Source: Chitinophagaceae bacterium UBA4857
GTDB taxonomy: Bacteria; Bacteroidota; Bacteroidia; Chitinophagales; Chitinophagaceae
Assembly: GCA_002399735.1 (NCBI GenBank)
Contig: DHEF01000044.1
Coordinates: forward strand, 47,292-111,291
Reading direction: 5' to 3'
Length of the DNA stretch: 64,000 bases
Positions within the stretch are counted from its first letter, which is position 1. Every line of letters begins with the position of its first letter. The position numbers were made by a program, and so were the translations under genes. The notes below the pieces were generated by a model. The model worked only from the letters and a program-made list of their open reading frames with translations. It ran no database searches and had not been told where the DNA came from. Positions 33,709 to 41,944 of the stretch are shown piece by piece.

Positions 33709-34968
33709 ATGGAAACACATAAACAGTTAGTAATTGGCCTATTCGGATTTGGTGTGGTAGGAGAAGGATTGTATAAAGTACTGGCACAAACCCCATCCTT
33801 AAATGCACGCTTGAAAAAAGTATGTATTAAAAATCCGGGTAAAAAACGTGAAGCCCCGGCCGAACTATTTACTACTGATAAAAACGAATTATTAAACGAC
33901 CAGGAAATAAATGTAATTGTTGAAGTAATTGATGATGCGATTGCCGCATTTGAGATAGTTTCTACCGCTTTACAAAACAATAAAGATGTAGTAAGCGCCA
34001 GTAAAAAAATGATTGCAGAAAACTTACCGGCTCTATTGGACTTACAACAAAAAACCGGTAAATCATTATTATACGAATCAGCAGCTTGTGCTTCTATTCC
34101 GGTAATACGTAACCTGGAAGAGTATTATGACAATGATTTGTTACACTCTATAAAAGCCATTGTTAACGGTTCTACCAATTTTATATTAACCAAAATATTT
34201 GAAGATGGCCTGGACTTTAAACAAGCACTAACACTGGCTCAACAATTAGGCTTTGCCGAAAGTAACCCTAAGTTAGATGTAGAAGGATATGATGCGGTAA
34301 ACAAATGGAGTTTCTTACTCACACATGCATATGGCATAGTAACAACTACGGATAAAATATTATTCAACGGCATTCAAAATATTCACGCCAGTGATGCACA
34401 GGTAGCAAAAGAAAGAAAACAGGAAATTAAATTAGTTGCTCAGGCAAAAAAGTTAAACAACGGTAAGGTTGCAGCTTTTGTATTACCACAATTTGTAAAA
34501 CAAACTGATCACCTGGCTTTTGTTAAAAATGAATACAACGGTGTAGTAATTGAGAGTGGATTTGCGGATAAACAATTCTTTTATGGCAAAGGCGCCGGTA
34601 GTTTACCAACTGCATCGGCCGTGTTAAGCGATATTTCGGCATTGCGTTACCAATATAAATACGAGTATAAAAAACTATATCATCACCAACCACATGAGCT
34701 GTCAACGGATATTTATTTACGGGTTTATGTAAGCTTTACTGATATTAACAGCATTCCAAAAGATAAATTTGAGTGGATTGAAGAGTGGCATTCGCAGGAA
34801 GAAAGAAAATATTTATCAGGTGTAATAGCTTTTAATGAGTTAAAAAATAACGATTGGTGGAAACAGGATAATGTATCACTTATTCTGAGCGCTGATCCTA
34901 TTATTGAAGAAATAGAAACAAGAAATTTAAAAAAGAAAAGTCTGGAGCTGGCGGGATTAACCCTGTAA
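33709..34968 (+). CDS. hom: homoserine dehydrogenase
   Basis: 419 residues. The nucleotide-binding start reads VIGLFGFGVVGEGLYKVLAQ (GxGxxG), then NVIVEVIDDAIAAFE, SASKKMIAENLPALLDLQ, LLYESAACASIPVIRNLEEY and AIVNGSTNFILTKIFEDGL; the catalytic Lys lies in 'NPKLDVEGYDAVNKWSFLLT'. It reduces aspartate semialdehyde to homoserine, the MetX substrate. No aspartokinase domain is fused and no clear ACT domain was seen. It lies 246 bp after metX, across a mosaic repeat, so it may be read through from the SAM-controlled promoter or have its own. Confidence 0.95.
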   Translation: METHKQLVIGLFGFGVVGEGLYKVLAQTPSLNARLKKVCIKNPGKKREAPAELFTTDKNELLNDQEINVIVEVIDDAIAAFEIVSTALQNNKDVVSASKKMIAENLPALLDLQQKTGKSLLYESAACASIPVIRNLEEYYDNDLLHSIKAIVNGSTNFILTKIFEDGLDFKQALTLAQQLGFAESNPKLDVEGYDAVNKWSFLLTHAYGIVTTTDKILFNGIQNIHASDAQVAKERKQEIKLVAQAKKLNNGKVAAFVLPQFVKQTDHLAFVKNEYNGVVIESGFADKQFFYGKGAGSLPTASAVLSDISALRYQYKYEYKKLYHHQPHELSTDIYLRVYVSFTDINSIPKDKFEWIEEWHSQEERKYLSGVIAFNELKNNDWWKQDNVSLILSADPIIEEIETRNLKKKSLELAGLTL

Positions 34969-35008
34969 CGGCTTTTCTTAAACGTTTTATAGTTGTGTTG
35001 TTTTAACC

Positions 35009-35037
35009 GGGGCCGAATTCTTTCGGCCCCTTTTTAT
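35009..35037 (+). terminator. terminator of the met-hom region
   Basis: GGGGCCGAA pairs with TTCGGCCCC (35009-35030), followed by five T. About 40 bp past the homoserine dehydrogenase stop. Confidence 0.9.
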
Positions 35038-35108
35038 TATTTTATTGTTAATTGCCCGTATTGCAGGATTTATACATACTAACACCTGTTCATTTCCTAC
35101 ATAATAAC

Positions 35109-35116
35109 TACCTTTG
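35109..35116 (+). promoter_or_regulatory. putative -7 element of the ALDH7 gene
   Basis: TACCTTTG, a full TAnnTTTG match, 17 bp before the start codon; no TTG at the expected -33 position. Confidence 0.5.
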
Positions 35117-35133
35117 CAAACTAAATTTACCAT

Positions 35134-36657
35134 ATGGAATTTTTACACGTTTTAAATATTGCCGATAAAAATAATGGCGTTAGTACCGGTGTTAAATGGA
35201 TACCTACAACCGGTGAAAATATTACCTCCTACACCCCTGTTGATGGTGCTGTAATTGGCACGGTAAATACTGCTGACAGAAATGCTTACGACCATGTTAT
35301 AAAACAAGCACAAGAAGCTTATGTAGAGTGGCGTAAATGGCCGGCACCAAAACGCGGCGAAATTGTTCGTCAGATTGGCGAAGCATTACGCAAGTACAAA
35401 GAACCATTAGGTAAACTGGTTTCCTACGAAATGGGCAAAAGTTTACAGGAAGGTTATGGCGAGGTTCAGGAAATGATTGACATCTGCGATTTTGCTGTTG
35501 GCTTATCTCGCCAATTACATGGCTTAACCATGCATAGCGAAAGAGCTAATCACCGTATGTATGAGCAATACCATCCGTTAGGTGTTGTTGGCATCATATC
35601 AGCATTTAACTTCCCTGTGGCAGTTTGGAGCTGGAACACCATGTTAGCCTGGGTTTGTGGTAATACCTGTGTTTGGAAACCATCTGAAAAAACACCTTTA
35701 TGCGCTGTTGCTTGTCAAATAATTGTAAGCGAAGTATTTGCTAAAAATAATGTACCGGAAGGTGTAAGCGGATTAATTATTGGCGGTCGTGAAGTGGGTG
35801 AATGGTTAAGTACCGATACAAGAGTTCCATTGGTATCTGCAACCGGATCTACACGTATGGGTAAAGCAGTTGCCGGTGCAGTAGCACAACGTTTAGGTAA
35901 ATCTTTACTAGAATTAGGCGGTAACAATGCTATCATTATTACCAAAGATGCTGATATGGATATTGCTATTTTAGGTGCATTATTTGGTGCCGTTGGTACA
36001 GCCGGACAACGTTGTACCACTACCCGTCGTTTAATTATACAGGAAGAGGTTTACGAAGAAGTAAAACAAAAACTGGTTAAAGCATACGCTCAGTTATCCA
36101 TTGGTGATCCGCTAAATGAAAAAAATCATGTAGGTCCATTGATTGATACCGATGCGGTTAAAATGTATTTAGACTCTATCGAAAAATGCAAAGCCGAAGG
36201 TGGCAAATTTGTTGTTGAAGGTGGTGTGTTAGAAGGTGCCGGTTACGAAAGCGGTTGTTATGTAAAACCTTGTATTGCCGAAGCACAACCCGAATATAAA
36301 ATTGTACAACACGAAACTTTTGCCCCAATCTTGTATTTATTAAAATACAAAGATCTGGACGAAGCCATTGCTATACAGAACAATGTACCACAAGGTCTTT
36401 CATCGGCTATTATGACTTTAAACCTGCGTGAAGCCGAGCAGTTTTTATCGTATGCCGGTAGCGATTGTGGTATTGCCAATGTAAACATTGGTACCAGTGG
36501 TGCCGAAATTGGTGGTGCATTTGGCGGTGAGAAAGAAACCGGTGGTGGCCGCGAAAGCGGTAGCGATGCGTGGAAAGCGTATATGCGTAGACAAACCAAT
36601 ACCATTAACTACAGCACTACCCTTCCGTTAGCGCAGGGTATTAAGTTTGATATTTAA
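35134..36657 (+). CDS. aldehyde dehydrogenase family 7, probable alpha-aminoadipate semialdehyde dehydrogenase
   Basis: 507 residues, as in ALDH7A1/antiquitin. 'YHPLGVVGIISAFNFPVAVW', VWKPSEKTPLCAVAC, SATGSTRMGKAVAGAVAQRL, catalytic Glu in LLELGGNNAIII and catalytic Cys in VGTAGQRCTTTRRLI; the end has GGAFGGEKETGGGRESGSDA. ALDH7 oxidises alpha-aminoadipate semialdehyde in lysine breakdown. A saccharopine dehydrogenase, which makes that substrate, lies 1.1 kb downstream on the same strand, so a lysine catabolic role is likely. The saccharopine-forming enzyme is not in the window. Confidence 0.93.
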   Translation: MEFLHVLNIADKNNGVSTGVKWIPTTGENITSYTPVDGAVIGTVNTADRNAYDHVIKQAQEAYVEWRKWPAPKRGEIVRQIGEALRKYKEPLGKLVSYEMGKSLQEGYGEVQEMIDICDFAVGLSRQLHGLTMHSERANHRMYEQYHPLGVVGIISAFNFPVAVWSWNTMLAWVCGNTCVWKPSEKTPLCAVACQIIVSEVFAKNNVPEGVSGLIIGGREVGEWLSTDTRVPLVSATGSTRMGKAVAGAVAQRLGKSLLELGGNNAIIITKDADMDIAILGALFGAVGTAGQRCTTTRRLIIQEEVYEEVKQKLVKAYAQLSIGDPLNEKNHVGPLIDTDAVKMYLDSIEKCKAEGGKFVVEGGVLEGAGYESGCYVKPCIAEAQPEYKIVQHETFAPILYLLKYKDLDEAIAIQNNVPQGLSSAIMTLNLREAEQFLSYAGSDCGIANVNIGTSGAEIGGAFGGEKETGGGRESGSDAWKAYMRRQTNTINYSTTLPLAQGIKFDI

Positions 36658-36670
36658 TCTAAGTAATATT

Positions 36671-36704
36671 ATCCCATCATCTTTAAGATGATGGGATTTT
36701 TTTT
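36671..36704 (+). terminator. terminator of the ALDH7 gene
   Basis: ATCCCATCATCTT pairs with AAGATGATGGGAT, followed by eight or more T. 14 bp past the stop. Confidence 0.92.
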
Positions 36705-36707
36705 GTA

Positions 36708-36782
36708 TCAAGCTGCATTGCTACTAGCAGCTGTCGTTGCGTCGCACTCTTGTACGTTCTGTTCGCTAATCAGCATTGGGTT
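36708..36782 (-). repeat. mosaic intergenic repeat, copy 10
   Basis: Reads ATCAAGCTGCATTGCTACTA, GCAGCTGTCGTTGCGTCGCA, CTCTTGTACGTTCTGTTCGC, TAATCAGCATTGGG. Directly behind the ALDH7 terminator in the 497-bp gap 36658-37154. Confidence 0.8.
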
Positions 36783-36869
36783 AGTTGTTACTTTTTTATG
36801 CAGCTAATAATGGTGCAATATATTTTGAGTGATATTGTATTCAAAAAGATTTATAGAATCAACAAATAT

Positions 36870-36903
36870 AAAAATGGCCGACTTTAATAAGTCGGCCATT
36901 TTT
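36870..36903 (-). terminator. terminator, probably of the PorT-like gene
   Basis: AAAAATGGCCGACTT pairs with AAGTCGGCCATTTTT around TAAT. For the minus-strand gene at 37155 it would leave a 3' UTR of about 250 bp holding a mosaic repeat and two further hairpins. Confidence 0.75.
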
Positions 36904-36936
36904 ATGTAGCAAATCAGTTGTTGAATTATGTTATGC

Positions 36937-36995
36937 ACTCCGATTAAAAATACGGAGTACTGCCCCGAATCAAACGCACCTTGCTAAGCTCGGGG
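36937..36995. other. two small hairpins in the 3' UTR of the PorT-like gene
   Basis: ACTCCG (36937-36942)/CGGAGT (36953-36958) and CCCCGA (36963-36968)/TCGGGG (36990-36995). Tandem stems just before the extended mosaic repeat. Could be part of the repeat or of a small RNA. Confidence 0.4.
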
Positions 36996-37009
36996 TTAGA
37001 AACATTTTG

Positions 37010-37132
37010 GCCAATAGAATTAATTCGATATTAGTTATTGGACTGGCCTCATTGATGCTCCGCGTTGATGCAGTACAAGAGTGCGACGCAAGGGACGATG
37101 AGCTGTGTTACTACTGCTGGTAACATAATAAT
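37010..37132 (+). repeat. mosaic intergenic repeat, extended form (copy 11)
   Basis: GGCCAATAGAATTAATTCGA, TATTAGTTATTGGACTGGCC, TCATTGATGCTCCGCGTTGA, TGCAGTACAAGAGTGCGACG, CAAGGGACGATGAGCTGTGT, TACTACTGCTGGTAAC. CCAATA and TATTGG form inner inverted arms. The first 70 bp match the inverse of copy 3. Confidence 0.8.
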
Positions 37133-37154
37133 TATTTACACTACTACAGTAAAA

Positions 37155-37727
37155 TTATCTTTTACCAAGAATCAAGAAAGATATACCAACTTGAATGGTG
37201 CTGTTTTTAAAATCAGGATCACGAAGCTCGGTAGTATTATCACCAACTTTTGATAAACCGGCAAGGTAACGAGCACCAATACCAAAACCACCGTTAGCTT
37301 GATAACCAATACCTACACCTGCGGCAAGATCTAAGTTTTTAGCTAAGTCGCCCACTTCTGTTCCTGAAACATTTTCGCCAACTTTCATACCTACCTGTGG
37401 GCCTGCTTCAAAATAAAAGCCACCCGGAGTTCTAACTTTTACCATTACAGGTAAGGTTACATAAGTAAGACGAAAACTAGAGTCGGCATTTTTAAAAGTT
37501 GCACCACCGGTTGAAACTAATAGCTCAGGCTGCAATGAAATAGCACCTAACCTGAAATTTAAAAATGCACCGGCATGAAAACCAACCAATGCCTTTTTAT
37601 CTAAATCTTTAAAATCGCCACCGGTAAAGTTGGTAATATTAGCACCACCTTTTAAACCCAATGAAACCTGTGCTGTTGCGGACTTTAAACAAAAAGCAAA
37701 TAAAGCAATTAAAAGCGCTTTTTTCAT
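37155..37727 (-). CDS. PorT-like outer membrane beta-barrel protein
   Basis: 190 residues. Signal peptide MKKALLIALFAFCLKSATAQ, then VSLGLKGGANITNFTGGDF, 'KALVGFHAGAFLNFRLG', AISLQPELLVSTGGATF, YVTLPVMVKVRTPGGFYFEA and 'GPQVGMKVGENVSGTEVGDL', ending STIQVGISFLILGKR: alternating strands of an eight-stranded OMP_b-brl_2 barrel. Common in Bacteroidetes, usually of unknown role. Lone minus-strand gene set between the two lysine-catabolism genes. Putative -7 at 37747. Confidence 0.88.
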   Translation of the reverse strand: MKKALLIALFAFCLKSATAQVSLGLKGGANITNFTGGDFKDLDKKALVGFHAGAFLNFRLGAISLQPELLVSTGGATFKNADSSFRLTYVTLPVMVKVRTPGGFYFEAGPQVGMKVGENVSGTEVGDLAKNLDLAAGVGIGYQANGGFGIGARYLAGLSKVGDNTTELRDPDFKNSTIQVGISFLILGKR

Positions 37728-37746
37728 AAAAAAATAGTTTAGTTTG

Positions 37747-37754
37747 CAAAAATA
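37747..37754 (-). promoter_or_regulatory. putative -7 element of the PorT-like gene
   Basis: TATTTTTG on the minus strand, a full TAnnTTTG match 20 bp before the start codon. Confidence 0.45.
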
Positions 37755-37803
37755 GGTATTTACTTATCAAAGAATTGTTAATCACTTACATATAGCGATT
37801 GTT

Positions 37804-39099
37804 ATGAAACAAATTTTACTGTTTGGTGCAGGTAAGTCGGCAACTGTATTAATAAACTATTTTATCAATAATGCTGCCAAAGAGGAGTGGATGCTTACAA
37901 TTGTTGATGCGAGTTACGATTTAGCCCTATCAAAAATTGGAAATTCGGTCTACGGAAAAGCAATCAGCTTTGATATTAATGATACAGATGCCCGTAATAA
38001 TGCGGTGATGAATGCCGACATTGTAATATCTATGTTACCCGCTGCACTGCATTACCACGTTGCCACCAGCTGTTTACAATATAAAAAACATTTATTAACG
38101 GCATCATATGTTGACGAAGCCATTAAAAAAGAGGAAGCCAGACTTAAAGAAAGCGGAATATTGTTTTTGTGTGAAATGGGCTTAGACCCGGGCATTGACC
38201 ACATGAGTGCTATGCAATTGATTGACGATATACATGCTGAAGGTGGCTCAGTACAATTTTTTAAATCGCATTGTGGCGGTTTAGTTGCACCAGAAAGTGA
38301 CAATAACCCCTGGCATTATAAAATAAGCTGGAATCCACGTAATGTGGTATTAGCAGGTAAAGCCGGTGCGCATTATCTGGAAAATGAAAAAGAAGTTAAA
38401 CTGGCGTACGATAAATTATTTAATCCGGATAATGTGGTTGATGTAACGGGCTTAGGTAAATTAGGATGGTATGCGAATAGAGATTCGTTAAGTTATGGTA
38501 GTTTATACGGCATAAAAAGTGCACATACTTTTATTAGAACTACCTTACGTTATCCTGATTTTATTAGTGGTTGGAAAGAAATTATTGAACTGGGATTGAC
38601 GGATGAAAAGGAAACCATTACCATTAATAAAGAAACTATTGCGGATATATGGCAGAAGCTGGTGCCTGCTGAATATTTTAATAATGCACCTACCCTTTTA
38701 AAAAAACAGTTGGAGTATTTTGGGTTAGATGATAGCAAAACTTTTTTACCGGACGGCACATATACCAGGGTCGATTTTATGCAAATGATTTTAGAAAATA
38801 AATTGGCTTTATTACCCGATGATAAAGACATGATTGTGATGCTGCATGAAATTGATTATACCGACAAAGAAGGAAAAGATAAACATATTAATAGTTCGCT
38901 AATTGTAAAAGGCGATAATCATTTAAACACTGCTATGGCAAAAACGGTTGGTTTGCCTTTGGCTATTGCAACAAAGTTTATACTTAACGGACAGATAAAA
39001 CTATCCGGTTTACATATTCCAACTATTAAGGAAATTTATGAGCCGGTGCTGGAGAATTTGAGTAAAGAAGGTATTTCGTTTAAGGAAGTGAAATCGTAA
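37804..39099 (+). CDS. saccharopine dehydrogenase (glutamate-forming type)
   Basis: 431 residues. Rossmann start QILLFGAGKSATVLINYF, then NADIVISMLPAALHYHVAT, HLLTASYVDEAIKKEE, FLCEMGLDPGIDHMSAMQLI and 'FFKSHCGGLVAPESDNNPWH', typical of LYS9/saccharopine reductase-like enzymes. It splits saccharopine to glutamate and alpha-aminoadipate semialdehyde, the substrate of the upstream ALDH7. Stop is 3 bp from the end of the convergent gene at 39103, with no terminator in between, so the two transcripts must overlap at their 3' ends. Confidence 0.92.
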   Translation: MKQILLFGAGKSATVLINYFINNAAKEEWMLTIVDASYDLALSKIGNSVYGKAISFDINDTDARNNAVMNADIVISMLPAALHYHVATSCLQYKKHLLTASYVDEAIKKEEARLKESGILFLCEMGLDPGIDHMSAMQLIDDIHAEGGSVQFFKSHCGGLVAPESDNNPWHYKISWNPRNVVLAGKAGAHYLENEKEVKLAYDKLFNPDNVVDVTGLGKLGWYANRDSLSYGSLYGIKSAHTFIRTTLRYPDFISGWKEIIELGLTDEKETITINKETIADIWQKLVPAEYFNNAPTLLKKQLEYFGLDDSKTFLPDGTYTRVDFMQMILENKLALLPDDKDMIVMLHEIDYTDKEGKDKHINSSLIVKGDNHLNTAMAKTVGLPLAIATKFILNGQIKLSGLHIPTIKEIYEPVLENLSKEGISFKEVKS

Positions 39100-39102
39100 T
39101 GT

Positions 39103-40440
39103 TTATTGCGATTCTTTCTCTACTGTAATATCTTTTACAGATAATGTACGATAATTGATATCTCTTAACACCAATTTATATTTCCCGGGTTTTAAATAAA
39201 GGCTATAGTAGCCATTATTGGCTGCAATATAAGTTTGATCGGCCGGTATTAGCTGGCCTAAAATATCTGCATGATACTCATTGTGATAGTATGCCTGTAC
39301 TAAAAACAAACCCTTTTCGGTTGGCTGTATAGGTGTTTCTTTTCTATCACCCTCTAAGCTTAACCATGTTGGTCGGTTATTTACAAATACAGTTGGAGGA
39401 TGAACAACAGAAATAGTAATACCGGGAGCGCTTAATAAATTTGCCGGTTTTTTATCTAACAACATAACTGAAGGTTCAGTTATTACAAACTTTTTAGTGA
39501 ACTGTTGGTAAAATTCCGCACCACTTTCAAAGTAACTGCCTTCACTTATTGCTACTTGGTCAACCGTAAGTGGTGTTATATTGCTTATTTTTTTAAACGC
39601 CATTGCCATTGGTGTATGCCCTGGTACCAACGCTTCGTTACTATTACGACCAAAGCCTGTTAGCACAATCATTCGGGCTGTGCTGTCCTTCTTTATCACC
39701 TGATAAAGATTAACAGCTTGTATGGAATCTCTGACATTGGGTGTATGTTTTGTCGCAGCAGTATCATCATAGGCTATCATCGTAAAACCAAGGTCAATGG
39801 CGTGACGTATCAGTTCTGCATTTACCGGTTCAGAAGTATACTCGCCTGTAAAAATATTCACCTCATCTATTACCTTACCTGGTCTGTTAGCCATGGTTTC
39901 CATAGCTAAATACTTAAACCCATTGTTATAAAGGTCTTTTAATAAACTATATACAAAGGCCCGGTGTTGTGGCTGATGATACATTTCGTTTATCATGAGC
40001 ACTTTACTGTTGATAGAAGAACCAGTAATAAAAGATTTTGCATTAATAGACTGTAAACCGGTCAGCTCATCTACATAGTTTTTTATATCCCGCTTTTGAC
40101 TATTACTTAATGGAACATATTTTTTTTGTGCATAATTAGAGGCGGATTGATAATCGCCGGCCATAGATAAAAACTGACTGAAATAATCGTTGTAAGCAAC
40201 ATCACCTAACAGCCTTTTAAAACGTTTTTCCCAGGCAATTGCCTGATATATTGGATAAAGGTAATGAAGGTTGTTACCGATTTTATTGGTAAGATTATTT
40301 TGAAGAGAATCCTTTTTTGCCGGAGCTACCAGTTGGGTATATTTTTTTATCTGCTCTAATTGGTATTGTGCCTTTGCCAATGAAGTACACAACAATAAAA
40401 AAATTACAATAACACTAGGTATCCCTTTTCTAGGTTTCAT
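39103..40440 (-). CDS. secreted protein, TIKI/ChaN-like (uncertain)
   Basis: 445 residues. Signal peptide ending SLAKA. The middle has VLMINEMYHQPQHRAFVYSL, 'LYNNGFKYLAMETMANRPGK', ELIRHAIDLGFTMIAYDD and ARMIVLTGFGRNSNEALVPG, i.e. Glu-His-Arg spacing recalling TIKI/TraB/ChaN-type haem-binding or metalloprotease-like folds. The C-terminus (about 390-445) is a small beta domain (YSLYLKPGKYKLVLRDI), like a carboxypeptidase-regulatory or PEGA-like add-on. No specific function proposed. Minus strand, convergent with saccharopine dehydrogenase. Confidence 0.55.
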   Translation of the reverse strand: MKPRKGIPSVIVIFLLLCTSLAKAQYQLEQIKKYTQLVAPAKKDSLQNNLTNKIGNNLHYLYPIYQAIAWEKRFKRLLGDVAYNDYFSQFLSMAGDYQSASNYAQKKYVPLSNSQKRDIKNYVDELTGLQSINAKSFITGSSINSKVLMINEMYHQPQHRAFVYSLLKDLYNNGFKYLAMETMANRPGKVIDEVNIFTGEYTSEPVNAELIRHAIDLGFTMIAYDDTAATKHTPNVRDSIQAVNLYQVIKKDSTARMIVLTGFGRNSNEALVPGHTPMAMAFKKISNITPLTVDQVAISEGSYFESGAEFYQQFTKKFVITEPSVMLLDKKPANLLSAPGITISVVHPPTVFVNNRPTWLSLEGDRKETPIQPTEKGLFLVQAYYHNEYHADILGQLIPADQTYIAANNGYYSLYLKPGKYKLVLRDINYRTLSVKDITVEKESQ

Positions 40441-40540
40441 TCTCCTTCATTTAAGGTACAATGTTACGAGCATTGCTGTTAGTAAAAATATAAAATCGTT
40501 TAATAAGTACAACCAAACGCCGTTTTAATGTGCCTTTAAA

Positions 40541-40570
40541 AGAAAAAGCCCCGATATAAATCGGGGCTTT
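40541..40570 (-). terminator. terminator behind gyrA-TPR
   Basis: AAAGCCCCGAT (40545-40555) pairs with ATCGGGGCTTT (40560-40570); on the minus strand it is followed by TTCTTTT. 20 bp past the stop of the TPR protein gene. Confidence 0.88.
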
Positions 40571-40590
40571 AGAAAAAATATTTAATGCTA

Positions 40591-41910
40591 TTATTTTAAC
40601 TTTTCGTCCAAGTCATTCCATTTTTTTTCTTCGGCAATATACTTTGTCAAATCGGCACCTTTGGCACCCTCACGTTTAACAGAATAGTATTGTGCCAAAT
40701 TACCTACAATAATTTTGTACTGACGTTGCTCTGTACGATCTAATTCAGATTTTTTACCAAAAATGATAGCCGCTTTTTCGTAATAATCTTTCATTAAATC
40801 ATAATCCTTATCGTAGCTAACCTGAAGATCTTTTAATTTCTGAGCATCTTCGGCCGTAGGCTTAGTACCAGGTTTTACTTTTCTTTTTATTTCACGAATA
40901 ATTTCTGACTGTCTTTCAGATTTATCCATGTAATGATCAGCCATGTAAATATAATTTTGCGCCGCTCTATCAGGGTTAAGTTCTGCTGCTTTACTTAGGT
41001 GTGCTACCATTTTAACTTCCAATTCATCAGCATTGGCCGGTTTTACAGCACCTTCCTTTTTAGGGTTTAGCGTATCGTAAATCAGTTCACCTATAATTGC
41101 ATTAGCTTTATAATTATTGGGGTCCTTGGCTAATATTTCTTCTAAAGAAGCTATTTTGGCTGCCCAATTTTCTTCAAGGCCTACTGCAAAATCTACTTTA
41201 TCATAATCAAAAAACTCACTTTGTGGGTACATTTCTTTACCTAAAGTCCTGTATTTTTCAAAGTTATCATTGTCTTTTGTACCCACATAATGTCTTACCA
41301 GATAACGATAAACATCTTCATAACTAGGATCGTTCAACTTTAAATCTGCAAGTATTTTATAATACTTTACTGCCGCTTCTGCGTTTTTGCTGTTTTCAGC
41401 CAAAACACCAGCTAGTATTACTGTGTTGGTATCAATTGGGCCAGGTAATTCTTTCTTAGCAATTAAAAAGTTAGAAACTTCAAATACTTTTTCAAATTTA
41501 GGGAACCCTTCTGCCCAGGCTTTATTTTGATAATCCTGATAGCCTGAGTTAAACAACCACCAACGAAGGTTTAACACCCCGTTTTTATAAGTTTCCTCTT
41601 TTTCAATTAATGAAGCAGAAGGATCCATTTCCAGATACTTCTTAAACGCAGTAAATGCCTCATTAATATAACCAGGAGCCTGGGCTGCCTGTGTACTGTC
41701 TAATGCATTACCAACATATAAAGCGTTTTTCAAGATATATGCCTCTGGTTTAGACATAAATTTCTCGTCGGATTGTTTTTTATCAAACTCCTCTTTACCT
41801 TTTTTAAACTGATTTAATAATGCGTAATTTTTATACGTATCATACTTTTGTGCAAACACGCTTCCAACAACAAATGATAGCATGGTGCCAAGTGCAACAA
41901 TCTTTTTCAT
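40591..41910 (-). CDS. secreted tetratricopeptide-type protein
   Basis: The frame is open to 42033, which would overlap gyrA, but Met at 41910 opens a good signal peptide (MKKIVALGTMLSFVVGSVFA Q), so that start is chosen; 439 residues. Helical repeats: 'INEAFTAFKKYLEMDPSASL', AAVKYYKILADLKLNDPSYE, IASLEEILAKDPNNYKANAI and 'VKMVAHLSKAAELNPDRAAQ', consistent with TPRs. The C-terminal part 'DLMKDYYEKAAIIFGKKSEL' is another. Periplasmic scaffold likely. It follows gyrA by 34 bp and ends at its own terminator, so it is probably co-transcribed with gyrA, an odd partner. Confidence 0.8.
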   Translation of the reverse strand: MKKIVALGTMLSFVVGSVFAQKYDTYKNYALLNQFKKGKEEFDKKQSDEKFMSKPEAYILKNALYVGNALDSTQAAQAPGYINEAFTAFKKYLEMDPSASLIEKEETYKNGVLNLRWWLFNSGYQDYQNKAWAEGFPKFEKVFEVSNFLIAKKELPGPIDTNTVILAGVLAENSKNAEAAVKYYKILADLKLNDPSYEDVYRYLVRHYVGTKDNDNFEKYRTLGKEMYPQSEFFDYDKVDFAVGLEENWAAKIASLEEILAKDPNNYKANAIIGELIYDTLNPKKEGAVKPANADELEVKMVAHLSKAAELNPDRAAQNYIYMADHYMDKSERQSEIIREIKRKVKPGTKPTAEDAQKLKDLQVSYDKDYDLMKDYYEKAAIIFGKKSELDRTEQRQYKIIVGNLAQYYSVKREGAKGADLTKYIAEEKKWNDLDEKLK

Positions 41911-41944
41911 TTTTCTTTTTTGGTGAGTGATTAATAATAATATT

